Shown piece by piece: positions 15,217 to 25,163 of a stretch of 64,000 bases of DNA (the stretch's first letter is position 1; every line of letters starts with the position of its first letter). This DNA is from Vogesella margarita (GTDB taxonomy: Bacteria; Pseudomonadota; Gammaproteobacteria; Burkholderiales; Chromobacteriaceae), in the NCBI RefSeq assembly GCF_028548475.1, contig NZ_JAQQLE010000011.1, forward strand, positions 62,001 through 126,000, in the 5' to 3' direction. Position numbers and translations under genes: made by a program. The notes beneath the pieces are model-generated. The model had not been told where the DNA came from, ran no database searches, and saw only the letters and a list, made by a program, of their open reading frames with translations.

Positions 15217-16743
15217 TCAGGCAGCGCTGACCGGGATCTTGCCGATCTTCACGCGCCACTCGGCAGGCCCCGTGTTGTGTACCGAAGTACCACAGGAGTC
15301 CACCGCCACGGTCACCGGCATGTCCTGCACGTCGAACTCGTAGATCGCTTCCATGCCCAGGTCCTCGAAGCCGACCACCTTGGACGCCTTGATCGCCTTA
15401 GACACGAGGTAGGCCGAGCCGCCGACCGCCATCAGGTACACCGCCTTGTTGTCGCGGATCGCGTCGATCGCCGCCGGGCCGCGCTCGGCCTTGCCGATCA
15501 TGCCCAAGAGGCCGGTCTGCTCCAGCATCTGGCGGGTGAACTTGTCCATGCGGGTGGCGGTGGTCGGGCCGGCCGGGCCGACCACTTCGTCGCGTACCGG
15601 ATCAACCGGGCCGACGTAGTAGATGAAGCGGTTGGTGAAGTCCACCGGCAGCTTCTCGCCCTTGTTCAGCATGTCGACCATGCGCTTGTGCGCGGCGTCG
15701 CGGCCGGTCAGGATCTTGCCGTTGAGCAAGAGCACGTCGCCCGGCTGCCAGCTGGCCACTTCTTCGCGGGTGATGTTGTTCAGGTCGACACGCTTGCCGT
15801 TGCTGGTGTCGTAGGTGATTTCCGGCCAGTCTTCGAGCTTCGGCGTTTCCAGGTGTGCCGGGCCGCTGCCATCCAGATGGAAGTGGATGTGGCGGGTAGC
15901 GGCGCAGTTCGGGATCATCGCTACCGGCAGCGATGCTGCGTGGGTCGGGTAGTCGAGGATCTTCACGTCCAACACGGTGGTCAGGCCGCCCAGGCCCTGC
16001 GCGCCGATACCCAGCGCGTTCACCTTCTCGAAGATTTCCAGACGCAGCGCTTCGACGCGGGTCAGTTCCGCGCCGCTGGCGGCCTTGGCCTTCAGCTCGT
16101 GGATGTCCACGTGGTCCATCAGCGATTCCTTGGCCAGCAGCATCGCCTTTTCCGGCGTGCCGCCGATGCCGATACCGAGGATGCCCGGCGGACACCAGCC
16201 GGCGCCCATGGTCGGCACGGTCTTGATCACCCAGTCGACGATGGAGTCGGACGGGTTCAGCGCGTAGAACTTGGATTTGTTCTCCGAGCCGCCGCCCTTG
16301 GCGGCACAGATCACTTCCACGCCGTCGCCTTCGACGATCTCGAAGTGCACCACGGCCGGGGTGTTGTCCTTGGAGTTCTTGCGCAGGCCGGCCGGATCCA
16401 GCAGCACCGAGGCGCGCAGCTTGTTGTCCGGGTTGTTGTAGGCGCGGCGCACGCCTTCGTTGACCATTTCCTGCACGGAGAGGGTGCTGTCCCACTGCAC
16501 TTTCATGCCCACCTTCAGGAACACCACGGCGATACCGGTATCCTGGCAGATCGGACGGCGGCCTTCGGCACACATGCGGCTGTTGATCAGGATCTGCGCC
16601 ATCGCGTCCTTGGCGGCGGGGCTTTCCTCGTGCTGATACGCCTTGTACAGCGCGTCAATGTAATCCTTGGGGTGATAGCAACTGATGTACTGAAAAGCAT
16701 CGGCGATGCTCTGGATAAAGTCTTCCTGACGGATGATAGCCAT
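15217..16743 (-). CDS. fumA: Class I fumarate hydratase (iron-sulfur)
   Basis: This 508-residue enzyme interconverts fumarate and L-malate in the TCA cycle. It is the oxygen-sensitive 4Fe-4S type. Three cysteines that fit the cluster ligands are C66 (RPICQDTG), C184 (GAGWCPPG) and C280 (MIPNCAATR); their spacing matches single-chain class I fumarases. The N-terminal alpha part and C-terminal beta part (from about residue 330, ending AVDSCGTSVHNTGPAEW) are fused. E. coli paralogues FumA and FumB cannot be told apart here. No terminator or promoter is shared with the divergent gene. Confidence 0.94.
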   Translation of the reverse strand: MAIIRQEDFIQSIADAFQYISCYHPKDYIDALYKAYQHEESPAAKDAMAQILINSRMCAEGRRPICQDTGIAVVFLKVGMKVQWDSTLSVQEMVNEGVRRAYNNPDNKLRASVLLDPAGLRKNSKDNTPAVVHFEIVEGDGVEVICAAKGGGSENKSKFYALNPSDSIVDWVIKTVPTMGAGWCPPGILGIGIGGTPEKAMLLAKESLMDHVDIHELKAKAASGAELTRVEALRLEIFEKVNALGIGAQGLGGLTTVLDVKILDYPTHAASLPVAMIPNCAATRHIHFHLDGSGPAHLETPKLEDWPEITYDTSNGKRVDLNNITREEVASWQPGDVLLLNGKILTGRDAAHKRMVDMLNKGEKLPVDFTNRFIYYVGPVDPVRDEVVGPAGPTTATRMDKFTRQMLEQTGLLGMIGKAERGPAAIDAIRDNKAVYLMAVGGSAYLVSKAIKASKVVGFEDLGMEAIYEFDVQDMPVTVAVDSCGTSVHNTGPAEWRVKIGKIPVSAA

Positions 16744-16883
16744 TGATGTGTTCTCCAGCGTAGCGGCTGTGGGGATAACCGCCCCATTTTAGGGATTTAC
16801 GCTGCGCTGCGCCATGCTGGAATGCTTGAAGATTGCCCGGCTTGCGTTCATGCTGCCGTTTTTCAAAAAATCATCAGGGCATC

Positions 16884-17654
16884 ATGATGCCGCGCCCGCT
16901 GCTCTCGCTGTTGCTGTGCCTGCTGTTGCTGTCCACCTCGGCCACAGCGGCCGTCATCCACGCCGTCACCACAGAGTTTCCGCCCTTCCAGAGCGCACAG
17001 CCGGCGCCGTGGGGACTGGCACTGGAAGCGGCACAGGCGCTGGCGGCGCGCAACGGCGACACGCTGAACGTGCAGTTCCTGCCGTGGCCGCGCGCCTACC
17101 AGATGGCGGAAACCACGCCCGGGCTGCTGATCTTCTGCCTGGGCCGCACGCCGCAACGCGAGGGGCGCTACGGCTGGATCGGGCGCATCGCCCGCGGTGA
17201 CGCCCGGCTGTGGCGCCTGGCCGACCGCCCCGAGGTCAACCCCGCCACACTGCAACAGGCAAAGCGCTGGCAGCTGGGCGTGACCGCACGGGACATGAAG
17301 GCGGACTACCTGATACAGCAGGGCTTTGCCTACGAGCGCAACCTGCAGCAAAGCAGCGACGACCCGTCCAATATCCGCAAGCTGTACGCCGGCCGCATCG
17401 ACCTGCTGCCCTTCTCCAATACCCAGGTACTGTTCTGGCACGCGCGCGGGCTGGGCCTGGACCCGCGCCTGCTGCAGCCGGTGCTGCCGCTGCCGGCGCT
17501 GTCCACCCCGCTCTACCTCGCATTCAGCCCCGGCACCGCGCCGCAGCTAAGCCACCGTTATGCCAGCCTGTTCCGCCAGCTGCAGCGCGAGGGTGTGTTC
17601 GAGCGCCTGCGCCAGCGGCTGCAACTGCCGCGCGAGACCCTGCCCGGCGACTGA
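16884..17654 (+). CDS. Family 3 extracellular solute-binding protein
   Basis: This 256-residue protein starts at MMPRPLL, where AGGG lies before the ATG; it has a signal peptide ending at STSATA. The mature part (VIHAVTTEFPPFQSAQPAPWGLALEAAQALAARNG, then LPWPRAYQMAE and GRTPQREGRYGWIGRIA) matches the small orphan periplasmic-binding proteins of the amino-acid type often found in Pseudomonas and Chromobacterium. No permease is nearby, so it may serve as a sensor domain or a free binding protein. It is divergent from fumarase. Confidence 0.8.
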   Translation: MMPRPLLSLLLCLLLLSTSATAAVIHAVTTEFPPFQSAQPAPWGLALEAAQALAARNGDTLNVQFLPWPRAYQMAETTPGLLIFCLGRTPQREGRYGWIGRIARGDARLWRLADRPEVNPATLQQAKRWQLGVTARDMKADYLIQQGFAYERNLQQSSDDPSNIRKLYAGRIDLLPFSNTQVLFWHARGLGLDPRLLQPVLPLPALSTPLYLAFSPGTAPQLSHRYASLFRQLQREGVFERLRQRLQLPRETLPGD

Positions 17655-17751
17655 GCCGCCAAAAGCGAACGCCTCTCCCTACCGCCGGCCACGGTGCCGG
17701 CTGCTATAACCGCTATACGCATTCCTGCGCTGTTTCCTTGCCGGAGCCGTC

Positions 17752-20253
17752 ATGAGTGAAGCCTTTCCCCGCGGACTCAGCCACAGCGTCGCCCGTGCCC
17801 GGCTGGTGGCCGAAGGCGCCAACGAACTGGGCACCGAGCAGCGCCGCAGCCTGGCCGCCATCGCCGGCGAGGTGGTGCGCGAGCCGATGTTCCTGCTGCT
17901 GCTGGGTGCCGGTGCCATCTACCTGGCGATGGGCGACGCGCACGAGGCGCTGATCCTGCTCGGCTTCGTCGCCATCATCATGGCCGTCACCATCGTGCAG
18001 GAGCGGCGCACCGAGAACGCGCTGGAGGCGCTACGCGACCTGTCCAGCCCGCGCGCGCTGGTGATCCGCGACGGCGAGGCGCAGCGCATCGCCGGGCGCG
18101 AGGTGGTGCGCGACGACATCCTGATCCTCAGCGAGGGCGACCGCATCGCCGCCGACGGCGTGGTGCTGCAGGCGCACGAGCTGGCCACCGACGAATCCAT
18201 GCTCAGCGGCGAATCGGAGCCGGTGGCCAAGTTCGGCCAGCGCGAGATGGCCTACGCCGGAACGCTGGTGGTACGCGGCCAGGGCCTGCTGCAGGTGTGC
18301 GCCACCGGCCAGCGCACCGAGCTGGGCCGCATCGGCAAGTCGCTGTCCAGCATCGCCGTCGAGGCCTCACCGCTGCGCGACGAGATCACGCGGCTGACCC
18401 GGCGACTGGCCGTGCTGGGCATCGGCCTGTGCCTGCTGCTGGCGCTGCTGTACTGGCTGCTGCGCGACAGCTGGCTGGATGCGCTCCTGGCCGGCATCAC
18501 GCTGGCGATGGGCATCCTGCCGCAGGAATTCCCGGTGATCATGATCGTGTTCCTGGCGCTGGGCGCGCGCCGCATCGCCAGCCACCAGGTGCTGACGCGG
18601 CGGCTGAACGCGATCGAGACGCTGGGCCAGACCACGGTGCTGTGCGTCGACAAGACCGGCACCCTGACGCAGAACCGCATGGCGCTGGCGGCGCTGGCGG
18701 TAGACGGCCAGCTGCTGGACACCGGCCGGCTGCCCGGCGGCGAGCTGCCGGAGGCCTACCACGAGCTGCTGGAGTACGCGGTGCTGGCCAGCGAGATCGA
18801 GCCGCACGACCCGATGGAGCAGGCCTTCCACCACTACGCGCGCACCCATCTGGCCGACACCGAACACCTGCACCCGGCGTGGTCGCTGGCACGCGAGTAC
18901 GAGCTGTCACCGGCGCTGATGGCGATGTCGCACCTGTGGCGGCAGGATGATGGCGACGACGACGTGGTCGCCGCCAAGGGCGCGCCGGAGGCGATCGCCG
19001 AGCTGTGCCACCTGCCGGACGCGGCGCGCGCGCGCCTGATCGCAGACGCGACAACGCTTGCCGACCGCGGCCTGCGCGTGCTGGGCATCGCCAAGGCGCG
19101 GCACAGTACGCAGCAGGCGTGGCCATCGCTGCAGCATGATTTCGACTTCGAGCTGCTCGGCCTCGCCGGCTTTGCCGACCCGCTGCGCCCGGAGGTGCCC
19201 GCCGCCATCCGCGAGTGCCGGCAGGCCGGCATCCGCGTGCTGATGATCACCGGCGACCACCCGCACACCGCGCGCGCCATCGCGAGCCAGGCCGGCATCG
19301 AGAGCCGCGGCACGCTGACCGGCGCCGACCTTGCGGCACTGGGCGACGATGCGGCCAACCTTGGCCGCCAGCTGGCCGGCGTCAACGTGGTCGCGCGCGT
19401 CACGCCGCAGCAGAAGCTGGCCATCGTCAACGCGCTGAAGGCCGCCGGCGAGGTAGTGGCGATGACCGGCGACGGCGTGAACGACGCGCCGGCGCTGAAG
19501 GCGGCACACATCGGCATCGCGATGGGCAAGCGCGGCACGGACGTCGCGCGCGAGGCGGCCGCGCTGGTACTGCTGGACGACGACTTCACCGCCATCGTGG
19601 CGGCGATCCGCCTCGGGCGGCGCATCTTCGCCAACCTGCGCCAGGCGATGAGCTACACGCTGGCGGTGCACGTGCCCATCATCGGGTTGTCGATGCTGCC
19701 GCTGCTGTTCGGCATGCCGCTGATCCTGGCGCCGATCCACATCGCCTTTCTGGAGCTGGTGATCGACCCGGCCTGCTCCATCGTGTTCGAGGCCGAGCCG
19801 GAACGGCCGCAGCAGATGCAGCAGCCGCCACGCCGCACCGGCGAGGCGCTGCTGTCGCTGCCGCAGCTGGTATTGGCGCTGGCGCAGGGCGCGCTGGTGC
19901 TGTTCAGCTGCGGCGTCGCCTACGCCGCCAGCCTCGCCGCCGCGCTCGACGACGCGACGGCGCGGGCGCTGGCCTTCATCGTGCTGGTCAGCGCCAACGC
20001 GCTGCTGATCCTGCCCAACCGCTCGGCGCAGAGCGGCTGGCGCGCGCTGTTCGGGGGCCTGTCGGCGGTGGCGGCCTGGGTGCTGGGCGGCACCCTGCTG
20101 AGCCTGCTGCTGATCACCAGCATCCCGGCGCTGGCCGGCGCCTTCGGCTTCGTGCCGCTGGCGCCGGGGCTGTGGCTGGCGGCGTTCGCGCTGGGCTGCG
20201 CCACCCTGCTGCTGCTGGAAGGCAGCAAGCGCATCGCCGCGTGGCGGGGCTGA
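17752..20253 (+). CDS. P-type cation-transporting ATPase, P2-like
   Basis: This 833-residue protein pumps a cation across the inner membrane with ATP. It has the A-domain motif TDESMLSGES (about 144-153), the phosphorylation site DKTGTLTQNRM with Asp300, and the hinge GDGVNDAPALKAAHIGIAMG (about 580-600). About ten membrane segments are predicted. The TM4 motif is LPQEFPV in place of the PEGLP of calcium pumps or CPC of heavy-metal pumps, so a soft-metal role is unlikely and the ion is unknown. The N-terminal domain is short. A TTGGCCGCA palindrome (19350-19368) encodes DAANLGR. The stop is six bases from the end of the converging FUSC gene. Confidence 0.88.
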   Translation: MSEAFPRGLSHSVARARLVAEGANELGTEQRRSLAAIAGEVVREPMFLLLLGAGAIYLAMGDAHEALILLGFVAIIMAVTIVQERRTENALEALRDLSSPRALVIRDGEAQRIAGREVVRDDILILSEGDRIAADGVVLQAHELATDESMLSGESEPVAKFGQREMAYAGTLVVRGQGLLQVCATGQRTELGRIGKSLSSIAVEASPLRDEITRLTRRLAVLGIGLCLLLALLYWLLRDSWLDALLAGITLAMGILPQEFPVIMIVFLALGARRIASHQVLTRRLNAIETLGQTTVLCVDKTGTLTQNRMALAALAVDGQLLDTGRLPGGELPEAYHELLEYAVLASEIEPHDPMEQAFHHYARTHLADTEHLHPAWSLAREYELSPALMAMSHLWRQDDGDDDVVAAKGAPEAIAELCHLPDAARARLIADATTLADRGLRVLGIAKARHSTQQAWPSLQHDFDFELLGLAGFADPLRPEVPAAIRECRQAGIRVLMITGDHPHTARAIASQAGIESRGTLTGADLAALGDDAANLGRQLAGVNVVARVTPQQKLAIVNALKAAGEVVAMTGDGVNDAPALKAAHIGIAMGKRGTDVAREAAALVLLDDDFTAIVAAIRLGRRIFANLRQAMSYTLAVHVPIIGLSMLPLLFGMPLILAPIHIAFLELVIDPACSIVFEAEPERPQQMQQPPRRTGEALLSLPQLVLALAQGALVLFSCGVAYAASLAAALDDATARALAFIVLVSANALLILPNRSAQSGWRALFGGLSAVAAWVLGGTLLSLLLITSIPALAGAFGFVPLAPGLWLAAFALGCATLLLLEGSKRIAAWRG
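19350..19368. repeat. TTGGCCGCA element inside the P-type ATPase gene
   Basis: TGCGGCCAACCTTGGCCGC (exact minus-strand 13-mer plus mirror half) is read in frame as Ala-Ala-Asn-Leu-Gly-Arg, with the uncommon codon CTT for leucine. The encoded stretch lies in a variable part of the nucleotide-binding/P-domain region. Confidence 0.85.
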
Positions 20254-20259
20254 GGCGCC

Positions 20260-22452
20260 CTACTCCGGGCTGGCCGGCTCCTGCGGCGCCAGCACCCGGT
20301 CGGCATCCTGCCGCAGCTGGCCGGCGAGGCGCCGCGCCAGCTCCAGCCGGCGCAGCAGCCACGGACTGAGATCGCTCTCGAACGGATCGGGCAGCAGCAC
20401 CGGCCCCGGCGCCGCTTCCGCCGCCTCCTCCACCGCGCCGCCGGCGTGCTGCAGTGCCTGTTCGATGGACAGCGCCGCCTGCTGCAGCGGCTGGCGGATC
20501 TGCTCCGGCTGCAGGCGGTCGCGGCGCAGCAGCAGCATGCTCTTCACCGCCGTCAGCTGCGCCAGCAGCTGGTAACTGTGCGCCAGCAGCAGGCCCAGCG
20601 GCGCCAGCGGCGGCCGCACCGCGCGCGGCTCGGCCAGCGAGCGCTGCGTCGCCTGCACCAGCGCCGACAGGCTGTCGTAGGCCTCGCGCCGCGCCAGGCG
20701 CCAGGCCAACTCCGGCTCGTTGTCGATCGCCTGCAGCTGGCCCAGCCCCAGCGCCACGCGGGCGTGGCGCGCCTGCGCGCCGAGCGTGCGCGCCACCAGC
20801 GCCGGGATCTGGTGCCGCTCCCACGACGGCAGCACGTAGCTGCACGCCCAGGCGATGGCGACGCCGATCAGGGTGTCGGCGATGCGCTCGGGCACGCCGA
20901 ACACCGGGCTGGCACCGGCGTGCAGCATGTGCGCCTGCAACAGGCCAAGCACGGTGGCGGCCACCGCCGTCACCAGGTAGCGGCGCACGGCAAAGGCGTG
21001 GGCCAGCGCCTGCGCCAGCGTCACCGCCAGCAGCAACAGCCACGACGACGGCTGCAAGGCCAGCAGCGCGCCGGCGATCACGCAACCGAGCAGGGTGCCG
21101 GCGACACGGCTGTTACGCCGTTCCAGCGTCTGCGCCAGGCTGCCGCGCAGCACCACCACGATGGTCAGCAGGATCCAGTAGTCGTGCGCCACCCACGGCA
21201 GCACCTGCGCCAGCGCATAGGCACTGCCGACCGCCAGTGTGGCGCGGATGGCGTGGCGCAGCGGCGGCGCATCCCAGCGCCACAACCCGGCAAACGGCCG
21301 CCACGACCACGCGGTGGGGCTGACGAACAGCTGCCAGCTGGCACGCACCCCCGCCAGGTCCGGCGCCAGCTCGCCGCGCGCCAGCGCCACCAGCCGCACC
21401 ACCTCGTCGTTGATGTTGCCGACGCGGTTGGCCAGCCCGCGGGCCAGCATCGCTGCCGACGGCGCCTGCCCGGCGGGCTCCGTCTCCACCCAGTGCAGCG
21501 CGGCCAGCAGCGGCCGCAGGCTGGTGAACGGCGGCGGCGTGCGTCCGTACAGCAGCTTGTCGGCCAGCTGCGCGATGTCTGCGGCCAACGTTTGCAGCAC
21601 CTCGTGCAGCACGCCCAGCACCGGCGCGTGGCCGGGGCGGGATTTCAGCGTGTCCAGGTCCAGCTCGCAGGCCAGCAGGTGGTCGCGCATTTCCAGTACC
21701 TGCAGCAGCATCGCCGCCAGCTGCTGCCGCCGCGGCGTGCGCGGCGACTCCAGCAGGATGTTGCGCGCGCCCTGCAGCTGGTCGGTCAGCGCCGCCTGCT
21801 CGCGCAGCAGGCGCCCGATCAGCGGCGCCCGGTGCCGCTCGTCGCTCTCCGGCGGCAGGAATTGCTGCGCCTGCAGCCGCATCAGCTCCGACAGCGCCAG
21901 CAGGGTGTCGGCCAGCAGCTGCACCCGGTAGCGACCGCCCAGCAAGGCATTGGCCAGCGTCGCCCACAGCAGGTACAGGCCGGCACCAAGCGCGAAGTGC
22001 AGGCTGCTGGCCAGCACCGGCGCGATGCCGTCGTGCGCCGGCATCGCCATCGCGAACAGCATCGCGAACATGATGGACACCGACAGCGGAATGCCGCGTT
22101 TGCCCCACGCGGCGGCAAGAAAAGCGATAAAGGTAGCCGGCAGCAGCAAAAGGCCCAGCTGCAGCGCATCTCCGTGCAGCAAGCGTGTGCCGAGGAACAG
22201 CGGCAGGCCGAGCAGCGCCGCCGGCAGCAGTTGCCGCAGCTTGCCGCGCCGCGGTGCCGGCTGATCCGGCGGAATGCACACCACCACGCCGACCGAGGCC
22301 GCCGCCGCGGCCAGGGCGCCCAGCCACAGGTGCACCGCGCCTGAGATCAGCAACAGCCCCAGCGCCGCCGACAGGCCGTTGGCGACGTGGTGGCTGAGCG
22401 CCACGCGCAGCGCGTGGCGGGGATGCGGCGGGGCAAAGGCAAATCTCGGCAT
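20260..22452 (-). CDS. FUSC/YccS-family inner-membrane transporter
   Basis: This 730-residue protein has the two-halved topology of the YccS/FUSC family: a hydrophobic N-terminal block (residues about 10-170), a long cytosolic helical region, a second hydrophobic block (about 400-530, with HDYWILLTIVVVLRGSLAQTLERRNSRVAGTLLGC, the fusaric-acid-resistance-like signature) and a C-terminal cytosolic tail. Relatives include the aromatic acid exporter AaeB. I start at MPRFAF because the upstream 32 residues look non-native. It follows the GGDEF/EAL gene by 41 bases and could share its transcript. Confidence 0.85.
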   Translation of the reverse strand: MPRFAFAPPHPRHALRVALSHHVANGLSAALGLLLISGAVHLWLGALAAAAASVGVVVCIPPDQPAPRRGKLRQLLPAALLGLPLFLGTRLLHGDALQLGLLLLPATFIAFLAAAWGKRGIPLSVSIMFAMLFAMAMPAHDGIAPVLASSLHFALGAGLYLLWATLANALLGGRYRVQLLADTLLALSELMRLQAQQFLPPESDERHRAPLIGRLLREQAALTDQLQGARNILLESPRTPRRQQLAAMLLQVLEMRDHLLACELDLDTLKSRPGHAPVLGVLHEVLQTLAADIAQLADKLLYGRTPPPFTSLRPLLAALHWVETEPAGQAPSAAMLARGLANRVGNINDEVVRLVALARGELAPDLAGVRASWQLFVSPTAWSWRPFAGLWRWDAPPLRHAIRATLAVGSAYALAQVLPWVAHDYWILLTIVVVLRGSLAQTLERRNSRVAGTLLGCVIAGALLALQPSSWLLLLAVTLAQALAHAFAVRRYLVTAVAATVLGLLQAHMLHAGASPVFGVPERIADTLIGVAIAWACSYVLPSWERHQIPALVARTLGAQARHARVALGLGQLQAIDNEPELAWRLARREAYDSLSALVQATQRSLAEPRAVRPPLAPLGLLLAHSYQLLAQLTAVKSMLLLRRDRLQPEQIRQPLQQAALSIEQALQHAGGAVEEAAEAAPGPVLLPDPFESDLSPWLLRRLELARRLAGQLRQDADRVLAPQEPASPE

Positions 22453-22493
22453 GACGTCAACCCGGATGATTCGGAAAAAGAGAACGGCGGTGC

Positions 22494-25163
22494 TCAGGAG
22501 GCCTCGCCGAGGGTATGCCAGGCGGCATCGGTCTGCCACTGCCGGCACCAGGACGGGAAGGCCTCGGCGGCCAGCGGGCGGGCAATGCCATAGCCCTGCA
22601 CCAGATGGCAGCCGAGCCGGCGCAACACCGCACCGTGCTGCAGCGTTTCCACCCCTTCGGCGATCACCTGCCGCTCGAACACCGTGGCCAGCTGGATCAC
22701 GCCTTCGACGATGCCCAGATCGTCGGCGTCGTTCAGCATGTCGCGCACGAAGCTCTGGTCGATCTTGAGGGTGTCGACCGGCAGCTTGCGCAGATAGGTC
22801 AGCGACGAGTAGCCGGTGCCGAAGTCATCGAGCGCAAAACGCACGCCCAGCTTACGGCAGCGCTGCATGATGGCGACCGCCTGCCCCATGTCGGCGATGG
22901 CCGCCGTCTCCAGCACCTCCAGCTCCAGGTGCTCCGGCGGCACGTTGGTGTGGCATTGCAAGGCTCGCGCCAGATCGGAATAGAAGGTCGGCGCCAGCAG
23001 ATAGCCGGCGCTGACGTTGACGCTGACGCGCATCGACAGCCCGGCGTCGTGCCACGCCGACGCCTGCGCCAGCGCGGTATTGATCACCCACTCGTCGACC
23101 GCGTTTTCCAGCTCGGTGCCGTGCAGCAACGGCAGGAAGGCGCCAGGCGGCACCAGGCCCCGCTCGGGGTGGCACCAGCGGATCAGCGCCTCGGCACCGA
23201 TGATGTCGCCGCTGTCCAGGCTCACCTTGGGCTGGTAGTAGAGTACGAATTCGTCGTTGGCCAGTGCGTGGCGCAGCTGTTCCAGCTCCTTGCGCTGCTC
23301 CTGGGACTTGCGGTCGCTTTCCGGGTCGAACATCCGGTAGCGGTTCTTGCCGGCATCCTTGGCCAGGTACATTGCCTGGTCGGCGTGGCGCAGCAGGGTA
23401 TCGGCGTCGACATTGTCTTGCGGATAGAGGCTGACGCCGATACTGGCCGAGGCACGTACCACCGTGTCACCCAGGTCGACCTCCTGCCGGATCGCCGCCA
23501 GCAGCCGCTCCAGCACCTGCACGCATTCCTCGCTACCGCCCACATCGACCAGCAGCACCACGAACTCGTCGCCGCCCAGCCGTGCCAGGGTGTCGTCGGC
23601 ACGCAGCACCGTTTTCAGGTTGGCGCTGACACCGATCAGCAGCTGGTCGCCGGCGGCGTGGCCGTACTGGTCGTTGATCGCCTTGAAGCCGTCAAGATCG
23701 AGGAAGCAGACGGCGCAGGACTTGCCGCTGCGCGTGCTGTGCCGGATCGCCTGCTCCAGCCGGTCCGACAGCAGGCGCCGGTTCGGCAGGCCGGTCAACG
23801 GGTCGAAGTTGGCGATACGTTCCAGCTCAGCCTCGTGCGCCTTCAGCTGGCTGATGTCTGAGAAGATGCCGACGTAGTGGCACACCTGGCCCTGCTCGTC
23901 GTGCACCACGGAGATGGACAGCTGCTCGGGATAGAGCTCGCCGTTCTGGCGCCGGTTCCAGATCTCGCCGTGCCAGAAGCCATGCTCTCGCACCGATGCC
24001 CACATCTCGCGGTAAAAAGCGGCGTCGTGCTGGCCGGACGACAGCAGCGCGGGGGTCTGGCCGACTGCCGCTTCCGCGCTATAGCCGGTAATGCGCGTGA
24101 AGGCGGCGTTGACCTTGGTGATCCGCCCGGCCGGGCTGACCACCATGATGCCCTCGTAGCTGCTGTCGAACACCACTGCCGCCTCTTTCAGCGCCAGCTC
24201 GACCCGCTTGCGCTCGGTAATGTCGCGCGCGATGCCGAACAGGCCGTTGACGCGGCCCTTGCCATCGCTCATCGGTCCCTTGGTCACCAGGAACACCATC
24301 GCCTTGCCGTCCGGCAGCGTCAATTGCTCCTCGCTGGTCTGCACCATGCCGGCAGCCATGATGTCGCGATCCTTGCGGATCAGCGCCTGTGCCGAGGCGG
24401 CGTCGAACAGCGTGCGGTCGTCCTGGCCGATGATGTCCTGCACCGGCTTGCCGACAAAGGCGGCGGCGGCGGCGTTGGCCAGCAGGTAGCTGCCCTGTGC
24501 GTCCTTGACGAACACGGCGTCGGTGTTGCCGGACACCACCACATCCAGCATGCGGCGGTTGACCTCCTGCTTGGCCAGCGAGCGATGCAGCATGGCGCTG
24601 AGCAGGCTGACGCCCAGGCCGTTGAGCACGAGCGACGCCCACTGCAGCTGCGCATAGGCCGACGCGGTCGCGCTGTGGAAGTGCGGCACCGCCATCAGGT
24701 CGGTAGCCGCCGCGGTGAGCAGCGTGGCAAACAGCCCCGGCCCGAGCCCGCCAAGCAGCGCGCACAGCACGATGGGCAGCATGAACAGGATCAGCATCGG
24801 CCGTGTGCCGAGATCGACCGGAATAGTGAGGCGCAGCAGCAGCACCGCGGCGGTGATCACCACCGCGAACAGGTACAGGAACCAGTGCGGCCGCCGCTCG
24901 CGGTCGATGCTGAACGTCAGCGCACCCAGCAACGATTCGCGCGGCATCGCATCGCGCTGCGGCACCGCGCGCAGCAGGAAGAAGAACAGCGCCGCGGTGG
25001 CGATGACGAAGAACACGCCCTTGGCGGTCGACAGCCGGGTCAGCGCGTCGACATCGGCAAACAGCAACAGCAGGTGGTCGGACAACAGGATCCACAGCAG
25101 CCCGAACACGACGTAGCTGGCGATAGCGATCAGGATAAAGCGATTACGGGGATGACCTGTCAT
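22494..25163 (-). CDS. Membrane-bound PAS-PAS-GGDEF-EAL cyclic di-GMP enzyme
   Basis: This 889-residue protein makes and/or degrades cyclic di-GMP. In order: several membrane segments in the first 220 residues, a PAS domain (about 230-330), a second PAS/PAC (about 335-450, SSYEGIMVVSPAGRITKVNAAFTRITGYS), GGDEF (FDPLTGLPNRRLLSDRL, then RLGGDEF, intact) and EAL (AEALIRWCHPERG, DDFGTGYSSLTYLRKLPVDTLKIDQSFV, EGVET), also intact. Both activities are therefore possible. The start at MTGHPRN has an AAGGA ribosome binding site. The target pathway (motility, biofilm) is not shown by the neighbours. Confidence 0.93.
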   Translation of the reverse strand: MTGHPRNRFILIAIASYVVFGLLWILLSDHLLLLFADVDALTRLSTAKGVFFVIATAALFFFLLRAVPQRDAMPRESLLGALTFSIDRERRPHWFLYLFAVVITAAVLLLRLTIPVDLGTRPMLILFMLPIVLCALLGGLGPGLFATLLTAAATDLMAVPHFHSATASAYAQLQWASLVLNGLGVSLLSAMLHRSLAKQEVNRRMLDVVVSGNTDAVFVKDAQGSYLLANAAAAAFVGKPVQDIIGQDDRTLFDAASAQALIRKDRDIMAAGMVQTSEEQLTLPDGKAMVFLVTKGPMSDGKGRVNGLFGIARDITERKRVELALKEAAVVFDSSYEGIMVVSPAGRITKVNAAFTRITGYSAEAAVGQTPALLSSGQHDAAFYREMWASVREHGFWHGEIWNRRQNGELYPEQLSISVVHDEQGQVCHYVGIFSDISQLKAHEAELERIANFDPLTGLPNRRLLSDRLEQAIRHSTRSGKSCAVCFLDLDGFKAINDQYGHAAGDQLLIGVSANLKTVLRADDTLARLGGDEFVVLLVDVGGSEECVQVLERLLAAIRQEVDLGDTVVRASASIGVSLYPQDNVDADTLLRHADQAMYLAKDAGKNRYRMFDPESDRKSQEQRKELEQLRHALANDEFVLYYQPKVSLDSGDIIGAEALIRWCHPERGLVPPGAFLPLLHGTELENAVDEWVINTALAQASAWHDAGLSMRVSVNVSAGYLLAPTFYSDLARALQCHTNVPPEHLELEVLETAAIADMGQAVAIMQRCRKLGVRFALDDFGTGYSSLTYLRKLPVDTLKIDQSFVRDMLNDADDLGIVEGVIQLATVFERQVIAEGVETLQHGAVLRRLGCHLVQGYGIARPLAAEAFPSWCRQWQTDAAWHTLGEAS

